Shown: positions 1 through 4,030, counted from the first letter of the stretch. The stretch is 6,017 nucleotides of DNA from Acidobacteriota bacterium (GCA_028277865.1 JANQFM010000774.1:1-6017), one strand, 5' to 3'. Numbers and translations are program-made. The notes: generated by a model from the letters alone, not told the origin.

Positions 1-165
1 CTGCCGGTGGCACGCCACTACACCCCCAAGGAGTTCCGGCACTGGAAGAAGGTAGGCGAAGAAATGGGCTTCGCGCACGTGGAAAGCGGGCCGCTGGTGC
101 GTTCCAGCTATCTGGCCGACCGGCAGTTCAGTGAAATGGAGCGCAAGGCCAACCCGGTGGCCTAA
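1..165 (+). CDS. lipA: Lipoyl synthase, C-terminal fragment (5' part outside window)
   Basis: Only the last 54 codons and the TAA stop are present. The reading frame is open from base 1, so the gene begins upstream of the window. The visible peptide starts LPVARHYTPKEF and continues through EEMGFAHVESGPLVRSSYLA; this is the characteristic C-terminal end of LipA, with the conserved GPLVRSSY stretch. In the family, the RSSYxA serine is the unusual serine ligand to the auxiliary 4Fe-4S cluster that is consumed as sulfur donor. The enzyme is a cytosolic radical-SAM protein that inserts two sulfurs into octanoyl groups on lipoyl carrier proteins (for example the E2 subunits of 2-oxoacid dehydrogenases, and GcvH). 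The radical-SAM CxxxCxxC motif is not visible because it lies upstream. The tail after RSSYLADRQF is short, as usual for LipA. The gene converges with the Rieske ferredoxin gene. Confidence 0.93.
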   Translation: MPVARHYTPKEFRHWKKVGEEMGFAHVESGPLVRSSYLADRQFSEMERKANPVA

Positions 166-214
166 GAGGTCTCGCGCCGAGACGCCAAGGACGCAGGCTT
201 GTTGGCACAAGACC
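166..214. other. Short convergent intergenic gap with two small hairpins
   Basis: Forty-nine bases separate the lipA stop from the stop of the convergent ferredoxin gene. A 6-bp hairpin with a 3-base loop (169-183, GTCTCG/CGAGAC) is followed by a 5-bp hairpin (184-206, GCCAA/TTGGC). Neither is followed by a T-run on either strand, so a canonical intrinsic terminator is not supported. They could act in bidirectional stopping or 3' end protection, but this is inference. Confidence 0.3.
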
Positions 215-526
215 CTACCAGCCGACCTGGATTCGGCTTCCGCTCAAGCGGACCTGGAAGGTATCTACCGAGGCATTGGGGCTGAAGGTGCATTTGCCGG
301 TTTGCACGTCGAAGCTCCAATCGTGCCAGGGGCAGGTGACGACCTTCCCTTCCAACAATCCCTCTCCCAACGGGCCTCCCCGATGGAAGCAAATGTTGTC
401 AATCGCGTAGACTTGACCTTCAATATTGAAAAGCGCGATTTCGCGGCCCCGCGCATGGACGACCATCTGGCTTCCGGGAGGGAGTTCGGAAACATCCGCC
501 ACATCGCTGAATTCGATCTCCGCCAT
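215..526 (-). CDS. Rieske-type [2Fe-2S] ferredoxin (small soluble)
   Basis: This 103-residue protein is a complete, stand-alone Rieske domain. It carries both cluster-binding motifs: C46-F-H48 in ICFHRGGPLGEG, and C65-PW-H68 in VTCPWHDWSFD. Sixteen residues lie between the pairs, matching the C-x-H-x15-17-C-x2-H signature. Two Cys and two His ligate the cluster. The disulfide cysteines of the cytochrome bc1 type are absent, so this is the low-potential ferredoxin type seen in aromatic-ring dioxygenase systems and the NirD-like family. There is no signal peptide or membrane segment, so it should be cytosolic. The start is ATG with GGAG five bases upstream and a plausible promoter further up. 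No oxygenase, reductase or nitrite reductase large subunit lies beside it, so its redox partner cannot be named. The gene is convergent with lipA and divergent from the HAD gene. Confidence 0.88.
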   Translation of the reverse strand: MAEIEFSDVADVSELPPGSQMVVHARGREIALFNIEGQVYAIDNICFHRGGPLGEGLLEGKVVTCPWHDWSFDVQTGKCTFSPNASVDTFQVRLSGSRIQVGW

Positions 527-542
527 CTTGTCTCCGGGACGG

Positions 543-572
543 ATTCTATCGGCCCGCAGGAAATGGGAGCAA
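543..572 (-). promoter_or_regulatory. Candidate promoter for the Rieske ferredoxin gene
   Basis: On the minus strand there is a -10-like TAGAAT (543-548; 5 of 6 to TATAAT) preceded, with an 18-bp spacer, by TTGCTC (567-572; 3 of 6 to TTGACA). A start point about 7 nt past the -10 would give a leader of roughly 10 nt that still contains the GGAG ribosome site. The -35 region overlaps the GGGAG ribosome site of the divergent HAD gene. The match is moderate only. Confidence 0.35.
565..569 (+). promoter_or_regulatory. Ribosome binding site for the HAD gene
   Basis: GGGAG lies seven bases before the GTG at 577. It supports that GTG as the start; the next in-frame residues lead straight into the HAD motif I strand, so a later start would remove the nucleophile. 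Confidence 0.6.
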
Positions 573-576
573 GTCT

Positions 577-1302
577 GTGAAGTACCAGGCCATCGTGTTC
601 GACCTCTTCAACACCCTGCTGCATTTCGACGACCGATGCCTTCCCCTCACGGAGTACCAGGGCAAGTTCATCCGAACCAGCATGGTGGAGCTTTACAGGC
701 AAGGGCAATCACGCTGGAATCTGGATTGCAGCTGGCAGGATTTCTTGGAGGCTTTTTTTGAGGTCTCGCATCAACTTCGCGAGATCAAGGTGGCGCAGGG
801 ACGCGAATACCCATCCCAACGCCGCTTTGAAATGCTGCGCCAACACCTGGGCATCGAGGACGAATCCGCCTCGCAGCTGATGGTTGAGCTGCATATGGAG
901 CAGATGTTCCGCAGCATGTACCTGCCTGACGGAAACTTGGAAGTCTTGGAAACGCTTGGGCAATACCCCAAAGTGCTGGCCTCCAACTTCGATCATGCCC
1001 CCACAGCCCGCAGGGCATTGAAGGCTTTCGGGCTGGACCGCCACCTGGACTCCGTTTTCATCTCCGACGAAGTGGGCTGGATCAAGCCCTGGCCCCAATT
1101 CTTTCAGGCAATCCTGCGGCAAACCGGCCTTGAGGCCGCACAATGCCTTTATGTGGGAGACGATCCGCAAGCCGACTGCGAAGGCGCCGGCCGTGCCGGC
1201 TTCCAGGTCATCTGGCTCAATTCCACATCCACATACCAACCATCTGTCCCCCCCAAAAAACGGATCTCCCGCCTGGCCGAACTGAAAGACCTGTTGGAAT
1301 AA
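577..1302 (+). CDS. HAD-superfamily (subfamily IA-like) hydrolase
   Basis: This 241-residue protein has the four HAD motifs in order. Motif I is IVFDLFNTLL with nucleophile D9. Motif II is VLASNFD with S136. Motif III is the lysine K170 in DEVGWIKP. Motif IV is YVGDDPQAD (D195, D196, D200). The helical insert between motifs I and II (about residues 20-115) is the C1 cap typical of subfamily I. The second Asp of the phosphatase DxD is replaced by F11. Haloacid dehalogenases also have an aromatic at that place (DAYGT), so a phosphatase function should not be assumed; substrate is unknown. No signal peptide is present, so it is cytosolic. The start is GTG with GGGAG seven bases upstream. A hairpin and T-run downstream suggest it is transcribed alone. 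It is divergent from the ferredoxin gene with a 50-bp gap. Confidence 0.88.
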   Translation: MKYQAIVFDLFNTLLHFDDRCLPLTEYQGKFIRTSMVELYRQGQSRWNLDCSWQDFLEAFFEVSHQLREIKVAQGREYPSQRRFEMLRQHLGIEDESASQLMVELHMEQMFRSMYLPDGNLEVLETLGQYPKVLASNFDHAPTARRALKAFGLDRHLDSVFISDEVGWIKPWPQFFQAILRQTGLEAAQCLYVGDDPQADCEGAGRAGFQVIWLNSTSTYQPSVPPKKRISRLAELKDLLE

Positions 1303-1343
1303 CGCGCCCGAAGGGGATGGAAGCGGTTCGCTCGAAACGCGGG

Positions 1344-1370
1344 CCGCCATTTCTTGCCCATGGCGGTTTT
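1344..1370 (+). terminator. Candidate intrinsic terminator of the HAD gene
   Basis: A perfect 7-bp stem (CCGCCAT at 1344-1350 with ATGGCGG at 1360-1366) encloses a 9-base loop and is followed directly by TTTT (1367-1370). It starts 42 bases after the HAD stop codon. The T-run is short, so termination may be incomplete. Confidence 0.5.
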
Positions 1371-1407
1371 CGATGATTGAAATGAAACAACTGACGGAAA
1401 TGCTTGA

Positions 1408-1575
1408 GTGAGAAGACCGACAGGGAAGGAAGCGAAGAGAAGGGCGCGTCCAGGCTTTGCAGAGAGGCTGAAAGAGGCTGGATGGCTTGGTTTACCGCCC
1501 TTCTCTTCTAAAGCCTTTCAGGATCGTTGGCAGGAGTTCCTGAAAGGATGGCGCGATCCTAGCAGGTCATCCTGA
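1408..1575 (+). CDS. Doubtful small ORF, 55 codons, no recognised family
   Basis: A GTG-started frame of 55 codons runs through the otherwise empty stretch and ends at TGA 1573-1575. Its product is basic at the N-terminus (VRRPTGKEAKRRARPG) and then amphipathic and aromatic (FAERLKEAGWLGLPPF, FQDRWQEFLKGWRDP), with four tryptophans. I recognise no domain. There is no good ribosome site: the nearest GGA is nine bases upstream. The frame contains both arms of the 13-bp inverted repeat and most of the 10-bp one, so it may be chance or a decayed gene rather than a functional one. A 12-codon ATG frame (1373-1411) overlaps its GTG by four bases (GTGA). Confidence 0.2.
   Translation: MRRPTGKEAKRRARPGFAERLKEAGWLGLPPFSSKAFQDRWQEFLKGWRDPSRSS
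1434..1508. repeat. 13-bp perfect inverted repeat, 49-base loop
   Basis: GAAGAGAAGGGCG at 1434-1446 is the exact reverse complement of CGCCCTTCTCTTC at 1496-1508. The 49-base interior holds two copies of GAGGCTG (in AGAGAGGCTG and AAGAGGCTGG). No T-run follows on either strand, so it is not a standard terminator. It could be a stem of a structured RNA or a palindromic repeat element; no second copy of the unit is present in this window. Confidence 0.55.
1514..1547. repeat. 10-bp perfect inverted repeat with competing pairings
   Basis: CCTTTCAGGA (1514-1523) pairs exactly with TCCTGAAAGG (1538-1547) around a 14-base loop. The same left arm overlaps AGGATCG (1520-1526), which can pair instead with CGATCCT (1554-1560), and TCAGGAT (1518-1524), which can pair with ATCCTGA (1569-1575). 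Three mutually exclusive stems in about 60 bases could indicate a switching RNA, or simply repeated AGGAT/ATCCT words. Confidence 0.45.
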
Positions 1576-1604
1576 CATTATTTGCCCAGCCGCCGAAAAG
1601 CTGG

Positions 1605-1649
1605 AAAAAAAGCTGAGCCATCCACCCCAAGGGGACTGAATTCTCAGCT
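1605..1649 (-). terminator. Intrinsic terminator of the SUMF1 lipoprotein gene
   Basis: On the minus strand, AGCTGAG (1649-1643) pairs with CTCAGCT (1617-1611) and is followed immediately by seven T residues (1611-1605). The loop contains a second small hairpin, CCCCAAGGGG (1625-1634). The outer stem begins inside the TAG stop codon of the gene (1648-1650), so termination is very tightly coupled to the end of the reading frame. Confidence 0.7.
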
Positions 1650-2508
1650 ACTGGGAGCTTGCTCCCTCCTCTGGCTCGGCGTCCTTGGCACAGCGGAACC
1701 CGGTGCCGGCCTGGAAGTTGTCCAAAAGCCCCATGCGCAGATAAAGCCCGAAGTCCTTGGCCTTGGTGGCGTAGGAGGCGCCCCTCACGACACGCAGCCT
1801 CTGGTTGAAGACCGGCTCCCGGCGGGCTGGGCTGCGAGGGTAGGGGCGCAGGCGGGTGGACGTCCACTCCTGCACGTTGCCCAGCATGTCATAGGCGCCA
1901 AAGGGGCTCTTGTCCTGGGGAAAGGTGCCCACGTCTTGAGTGTTGGCAACCCCGATCTCGTTGGTGTTGGCCAGCCCCGGCTGCCACTCCTGACCCCAGG
2001 GATAGCGAAGGCTTTCGGGGCCGCGGGCGGCAATCTCCCACTCGGTCTCGGTGGGCAGGCGCTTGCCGACCCACTCGCAGTAAGCCACGGCATCATCGTA
2101 GACGACATTGGGGACTGGAATGTATTCCTTGCCGGTCTGGTAATAGCTCCTCCAGTCTCCCTTGATCCTGTATTCCCGGTCCTCAGCAGCATCGAAGCGG
2201 AGAAATTGCCAAAAGGTCACTTCATAGACATCGATGTAAAAGGGCTCCACAGTGACCGTGTGGGGAGGCTCGTACCATTGCGGGGAGTCCTGCAGTTTTG
2301 GGGGGCGAATATCGCTGCCGATCGTATACTCGCCGCCTGGGATCAGGACCATGGCATCGTCGTTGCCCGCTTCGGGCCGGTCCGGCTCGGCGGGAGCGGA
2401 CTCAACGGCTTCCGCGGGCGGGGCAACCTCCGGTTCCACCCCGCCGCAGCCCACCGCCAAGGCCGCGATGAGGATTAGGAGCAAGGCGGAAAATCTTGTG
2501 CTTCTCAT
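1648..2508 (-). CDS. Lipoprotein with formylglycine-generating-enzyme-like (SUMF1) domain
   Basis: The 286-residue protein begins with a lipoprotein signal (basic MRSTR, hydrophobic 6-19, lipobox AVGC with C21). A Pro/Glu/Ala-rich linker (about 22-50) follows, then a SUMF1/FGE-sulfatase domain (about 52-275). Family landmarks are MVLIPGGEYTIGSD (53-66), VYEVTFWQF (94-102), RLPTETEWEIAAR (150-162), PWG (170-172), GNVQEW (210-215), VVRGASY (240-246) and GFRC (270-273). True FGE has a copper-binding cysteine pair after GGS(Y/F); here the equivalent places appear to be T248 and F253. Formylglycine formation is therefore unlikely; a binding or structural role outside the cytoplasmic membrane is more probable, and partners are unknown. 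No sulfatase gene is nearby. The start ATG lacks a clear ribosome site but sits 7 nt after a -10-like TATAAG. It is divergent from the downstream toxin-antitoxin-like pair. Confidence 0.88.
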   Translation of the reverse strand: MRSTRFSALLLILIAALAVGCGGVEPEVAPPAEAVESAPAEPDRPEAGNDDAMVLIPGGEYTIGSDIRPPKLQDSPQWYEPPHTVTVEPFYIDVYEVTFWQFLRFDAAEDREYRIKGDWRSYYQTGKEYIPVPNVVYDDAVAYCEWVGKRLPTETEWEIAARGPESLRYPWGQEWQPGLANTNEIGVANTQDVGTFPQDKSPFGAYDMLGNVQEWTSTRLRPYPRSPARREPVFNQRLRVVRGASYATKAKDFGLYLRMGLLDNFQAGTGFRCAKDAEPEEGASSQ

Positions 2509-2515
2509 GCCATCA

Positions 2516-2544
2516 CTTATAGCACTTCACCTGCTGAGAGGCAA
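2516..2544 (-). promoter_or_regulatory. Candidate promoter for the SUMF1 lipoprotein (possibly leaderless)
   Basis: On the minus strand TTGCCT (2539-2544; 4 of 6) is followed after 17 bp by TATAAG (2516-2521; 5 of 6). Only 7 bases lie between the -10 box and the ATG, which would put the transcription start at or within a base or two of the start codon. No Shine-Dalgarno sequence is seen at the right distance, consistent with a leaderless mRNA. Confidence 0.45.
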
Positions 2545-2585
2545 TAACTTGCGGACTGGTTTCGTTCCCCCGGACGTGCCGGCAA

Positions 2586-2623
2586 TTCCAGCCGGGCTAA
2601 TCGGGTTGATGGCAAGGCTGGAA
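2586..2623. repeat. 8-bp perfect inverted repeat in the divergent control region
   Basis: TTCCAGCC (2586-2593) and GGCTGGAA (2616-2623) are exact reverse complements separated by 22 bases. The element lies between the outward-facing lipoprotein and ribbon-helix-helix promoters. It could be a regulator site or a chance palindrome; there is no T-run to suggest a terminator. Confidence 0.35.
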
Positions 2624-2649
2624 CACCTGCCGCTGCTTCGGCAGACTGT

Positions 2650-2660
2650 CATTACTAATG
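2650..2660. promoter_or_regulatory. Candidate operator palindrome upstream of the ribbon-helix-helix gene
   Basis: CATTACTAATG is a perfect 5+5 palindrome around one central base and ends two bases before the -35 box at 2663. It sits inside a wider TGTCA (2647-2651) / TGACA (2664-2668) dyad whose right arm is part of the -35 box. Ribbon-helix-helix antitoxins usually repress their own promoter by binding short palindromes, so this is a reasonable autoregulatory site by inference. Confidence 0.35.
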
Positions 2661-2662
2661 TA

Positions 2663-2691
2663 TTGACAAATGGAAATTCCACCTCTATCCT
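2663..2691 (+). promoter_or_regulatory. Promoter of the RHH-nucleotidyltransferase operon (possibly leaderless)
   Basis: A perfect TTGACA (2663-2668) is followed after exactly 17 bp by TATCCT (2686-2691; 4 of 6 to TATAAT). The -10 box ends 7 bases before the GTG at 2699, so a transcript starting at the usual distance would begin at or next to the start codon. Confidence 0.55.
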
Positions 2692-2698
2692 GAATTTC

Positions 2699-3190
2699 GT
2701 GAGCAAGAAGTCCCAGCACCTTCAGATCCGTGTGACTCCCTCCCAGAAGGCGGCTCTCAAGCGAGCTGCACGGCGTGGGGGGCTCGGGGTATCGGCCTAT
2801 GTCCTTTCCCGCGCATTGCCTTCGGCCCGGGTCCGCTTTCTGGAGTTGGTTCGAGCTCTTGAAGATGAGAAAGAGCGCCGTTTCGCGCTCGCGGAGCTCA
2901 ATGGGCTGCTTTCGAGCCTTGCAAGCACCGAATTCTTGGAAGCCGTCAGCGAGGCGCCGCTTGGCAATCTGTCGCCCTACTGGAAAAACTACCTGGCGGC
3001 CATGGTTGAGCAAGCCGCACATCAAAAAGGGGTGCCGCCGGCCGGATGGCTGCGCGACGTGGAGCGATTGGAGGCGCCCCATTTCGTCGGCACTTTCATG
3101 AGCCTGCGCCTGCACTTGCTCCGCGCTACTCCGGTGCCTTTCAGGAGGCGCAACATCTTCGTCGATGCCGGAGTCGGGGACCGAATTTGA
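2699..3190 (+). CDS. Ribbon-helix-helix protein, putative antitoxin
   Basis: With the GTG start the protein has 163 residues. Residues 6-40 (QHLQIRVTPSQKAALKRAAR then GLGVSAYVLSRAL) look like a ribbon-helix-helix DNA-binding unit: a basic beta strand (HLQIRVT), a first helix, a G-hydrophobic-S turn and a second helix. The remainder is helical with a long charged segment (about 45-75) and a basic C-terminus (SLRLHLLRATPVPFRRRNIF). The frame stays open far upstream (from 2252) but that part is antisense to the lipoprotein gene and runs through the promoter. The GTG is preferred because a TTGACA-17 bp-TATCCT promoter ends 7 nt before it. The nucleotidyltransferase gene begins 16 bases after its stop, so the two are probably co-transcribed. 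By context it is likely the antitoxin and autorepressor; this is inference. Confidence 0.7.
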   Translation: MSKKSQHLQIRVTPSQKAALKRAARRGGLGVSAYVLSRALPSARVRFLELVRALEDEKERRFALAELNGLLSSLASTEFLEAVSEAPLGNLSPYWKNYLAAMVEQAAHQKGVPPAGWLRDVERLEAPHFVGTFMSLRLHLLRATPVPFRRRNIFVDAGVGDRI

Positions 3191-3206
3191 GGGCCGATCA
3201 GGAACG

Positions 3207-3728
3207 ATGACCAGACTGACGAAGTCAGACATTCTCCGCTTGTTCGAACTCCTTGAAACCGAACTGGCGAAGGAAGATGCCCTGGGGGAGATCTATCTCG
3301 TGGGCGGTGCGGTGATGTGCCTGGTTTTGGATGCGCGTGATTCGACCCAGGACGTGGACGCATTCTTCAAGCCGACCAGGCTGATCCGCGAGGCGGCGGC
3401 CCGCGTTGCGGCCCGAGCGGATGTGCCCGCGACCTGGCTCAATGATGCCGTCAAGGGCTTCCTGAGCCCGCGCGGCGAGTTCGATTCCTATATCGAACTG
3501 CCGCATCTGCGCGTCTTTGTTGCGGCGCCCCAATACCTGCTGGCCATGAAATGCGCCGCCATGCGTTTGGGCGAAGAGTTTCACGATGTCGATGACGTGC
3601 GCTACCTGCTGCGCTACCTGAACATTTCAACCTCGCAAGAAGCGCTGGCCATCGTCACCCGCTATTTCGAAGATGCCCAACTCCACCAGAAAACTCGCTT
3701 GGCGCTCGAAGAGATGCTGCCAAATTGA
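3207..3728 (+). CDS. AbiEii-like nucleotidyltransferase (DUF6036-type), putative toxin
   Basis: With the ATG at 3207 the protein has 173 residues. The nucleotidyltransferase core is clear: IYLVGGAVMCLVLDAR with G33-G34, then STQDVDAFF with the metal-binding pair D49 and D51. A later block, APQYLLAMKCAAMR with K115, followed by DVDDVRYLL (D127, D129, D130), matches the pattern in AbiEii and MenT-type toxins and in DUF6036 proteins. Members of this superfamily transfer nucleotides to RNA or protein targets; several AbiEii-like toxins modify tRNA 3' ends. The actual target here is unknown. The protein is cytosolic, without signal or membrane segment. AGGA at 3200-3203 supports this start; an earlier in-frame ATG at 3165 would overlap the preceding gene by 26 bases and lacks a ribosome site. 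A non-toxic enzyme role cannot be excluded. Confidence 0.72.
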   Translation: MTRLTKSDILRLFELLETELAKEDALGEIYLVGGAVMCLVLDARDSTQDVDAFFKPTRLIREAAARVAARADVPATWLNDAVKGFLSPRGEFDSYIELPHLRVFVAAPQYLLAMKCAAMRLGEEFHDVDDVRYLLRYLNISTSQEALAIVTRYFEDAQLHQKTRLALEEMLPN

Positions 3729-3846
3729 GAATGGGAAGTCTGTAAGCTGTAGTCCGGAAGCAGACTCCAGTGTCTTGTTTCCCGATTCTGAACCTACAGC
3801 CTTCCGACCTGAGGCTGGGAACCATTGACTGGCAAGGAGTCGGGGA
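3729..3846. other. Intergenic spacer between nucleotidyltransferase and tRNA-Ile
   Basis: This 118-base spacer holds only weak dyads: AGTCTG (3737-3742) with CAGACT (3761-3766), and GCTGTAG (3746-3752) with CTACAGC (3794-3800). The only T-rich tract is CTTGTTT near 3774-3780. No strong intrinsic terminator for either flanking gene is visible, and I see no direct repeat of the tRNA 3' end that would mark an attachment site. Confidence 0.4.
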
Positions 3847-3923
3847 TGGTGGGCCTAGGTGGATTTGAACCACCGACCTCACGCTTATCAGCCGTGCGCT
3901 CTAACCAACTGAGCTATAGGCCC
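3847..3923 (-). tRNA. tRNA-Ile(GAU) with encoded CCA
   Basis: The minus strand folds as a full cloverleaf. The acceptor stem GGGCCTA/TAGGCCC is perfect, with discriminator A73 and CCA encoded at 3847-3849. The D arm is GCTC-AGTTGGTTA-GAGC. The T arm is GGTGG-TTCAAAT-CCACC. The anticodon loop is CTGATAA with anticodon GAT at 3887-3889, reading AUC/AUU isoleucine codons. The anticodon stem is CACGG/GCGTG: four pairs hold, but the pair next to the loop (positions 31 and 39) is G against G. The gene is 74 nt without CCA. It stands alone: bacterial tRNA-Ile(GAU) often lies in the 16S-23S spacer, but no rRNA sequence is in this window. A well-placed promoter lies just upstream. Confidence 0.95.
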
Positions 3924-3940
3924 ACTCAGATGGGACCGAC

Positions 3941-3970
3941 AGTATACACGCTCTCAGAAGTTCTCGCCAA
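3941..3970 (-). promoter_or_regulatory. Promoter of tRNA-Ile
   Basis: On the minus strand TTGGCG (3965-3970; 4 of 6) is followed after 18 bp by TATACT (3941-3946; 5 of 6). Seventeen bases separate the -10 box from G1 of the tRNA, which allows a leader of about 10 nt to be removed by RNase P. Confidence 0.55.
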
Positions 3971-4017
3971 GGCCGCATAGGGCACCAAGCCCGCCTCTGA
4001 TGTCTGAAACGATCGGT

Positions 4018-4023
4018 TAGAAT
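4018..4023 (+). promoter_or_regulatory. Candidate -10 element of the TPR/FG-GAP gene (possibly leaderless)
   Basis: TAGAAT (5 of 6 to TATAAT) ends 7 bases before the ATG at 4031. No convincing -35 is seen at 16-18 bp. An alternative ATG at 4022 lies within this hexamer, which argues for 4031 as the real start if the element is used. Confidence 0.35.
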
Positions 4024-4030
4024 GTCGGGC

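Larger units (their letters stand above)
1303..1647. other. 345-bp gene-poor interval between HAD gene and SUMF1 lipoprotein gene
   Basis: This stretch holds the HAD terminator (1344-1370), a 12-codon micro-ORF (1373-1411), the doubtful 55-codon ORF, the two inverted repeats and the minus-strand terminator of the lipoprotein gene (1605-1649). Both flanking genes read into it, so it is a convergent 3' region. I see no tRNA, insertion sequence or recognisable conserved coding sequence in it. Confidence 0.6.

Noticed and set aside
131..580. Plus-strand frame of 149 codons over the ferredoxin gene
   Set aside because: It starts inside lipA and is antisense to a protein with intact Rieske motifs; no recognisable domain.
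709..1350. Minus-strand frame of 213 codons over the HAD gene
   Set aside because: The plus frame has all four HAD motifs; this one has no recognisable motif and runs through the HAD terminator.
1582..2478. Plus-strand frame of 298 codons opposite the SUMF1 lipoprotein
   Set aside because: It shows no family motif; the minus strand carries a lipobox and the full set of SUMF1 landmarks.
2252..2698. Upstream extension of the ribbon-helix-helix frame
   Set aside because: Up to 2508 it is antisense to the lipoprotein gene, and beyond that it crosses the promoter and palindrome. The TTGACA-17-TATCCT promoter indicates a start at 2699.
3165..3206. Earlier ATG for the nucleotidyltransferase gene
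   Set aside because: It overlaps the preceding gene by 26 bases and has no ribosome site, whereas the ATG at 3207 has AGGA close upstream and begins just before the first helix of the domain.
2597..3232. Minus-strand frame of 211 codons over the ribbon-helix-helix gene
   Set aside because: It covers the promoter and the whole RHH gene in antisense and shows no family features.
3655..3882. Minus-strand frame of 75 codons reading out of the tRNA
   Set aside because: Its first codons are the T-arm of tRNA-Ile, a well-known source of spurious short ORFs.
3729..3923. Possible integration site of a mobile element at the tRNA 3' end
   Set aside because: No integrase gene and no direct repeat of the tRNA 3' end is present in the window.
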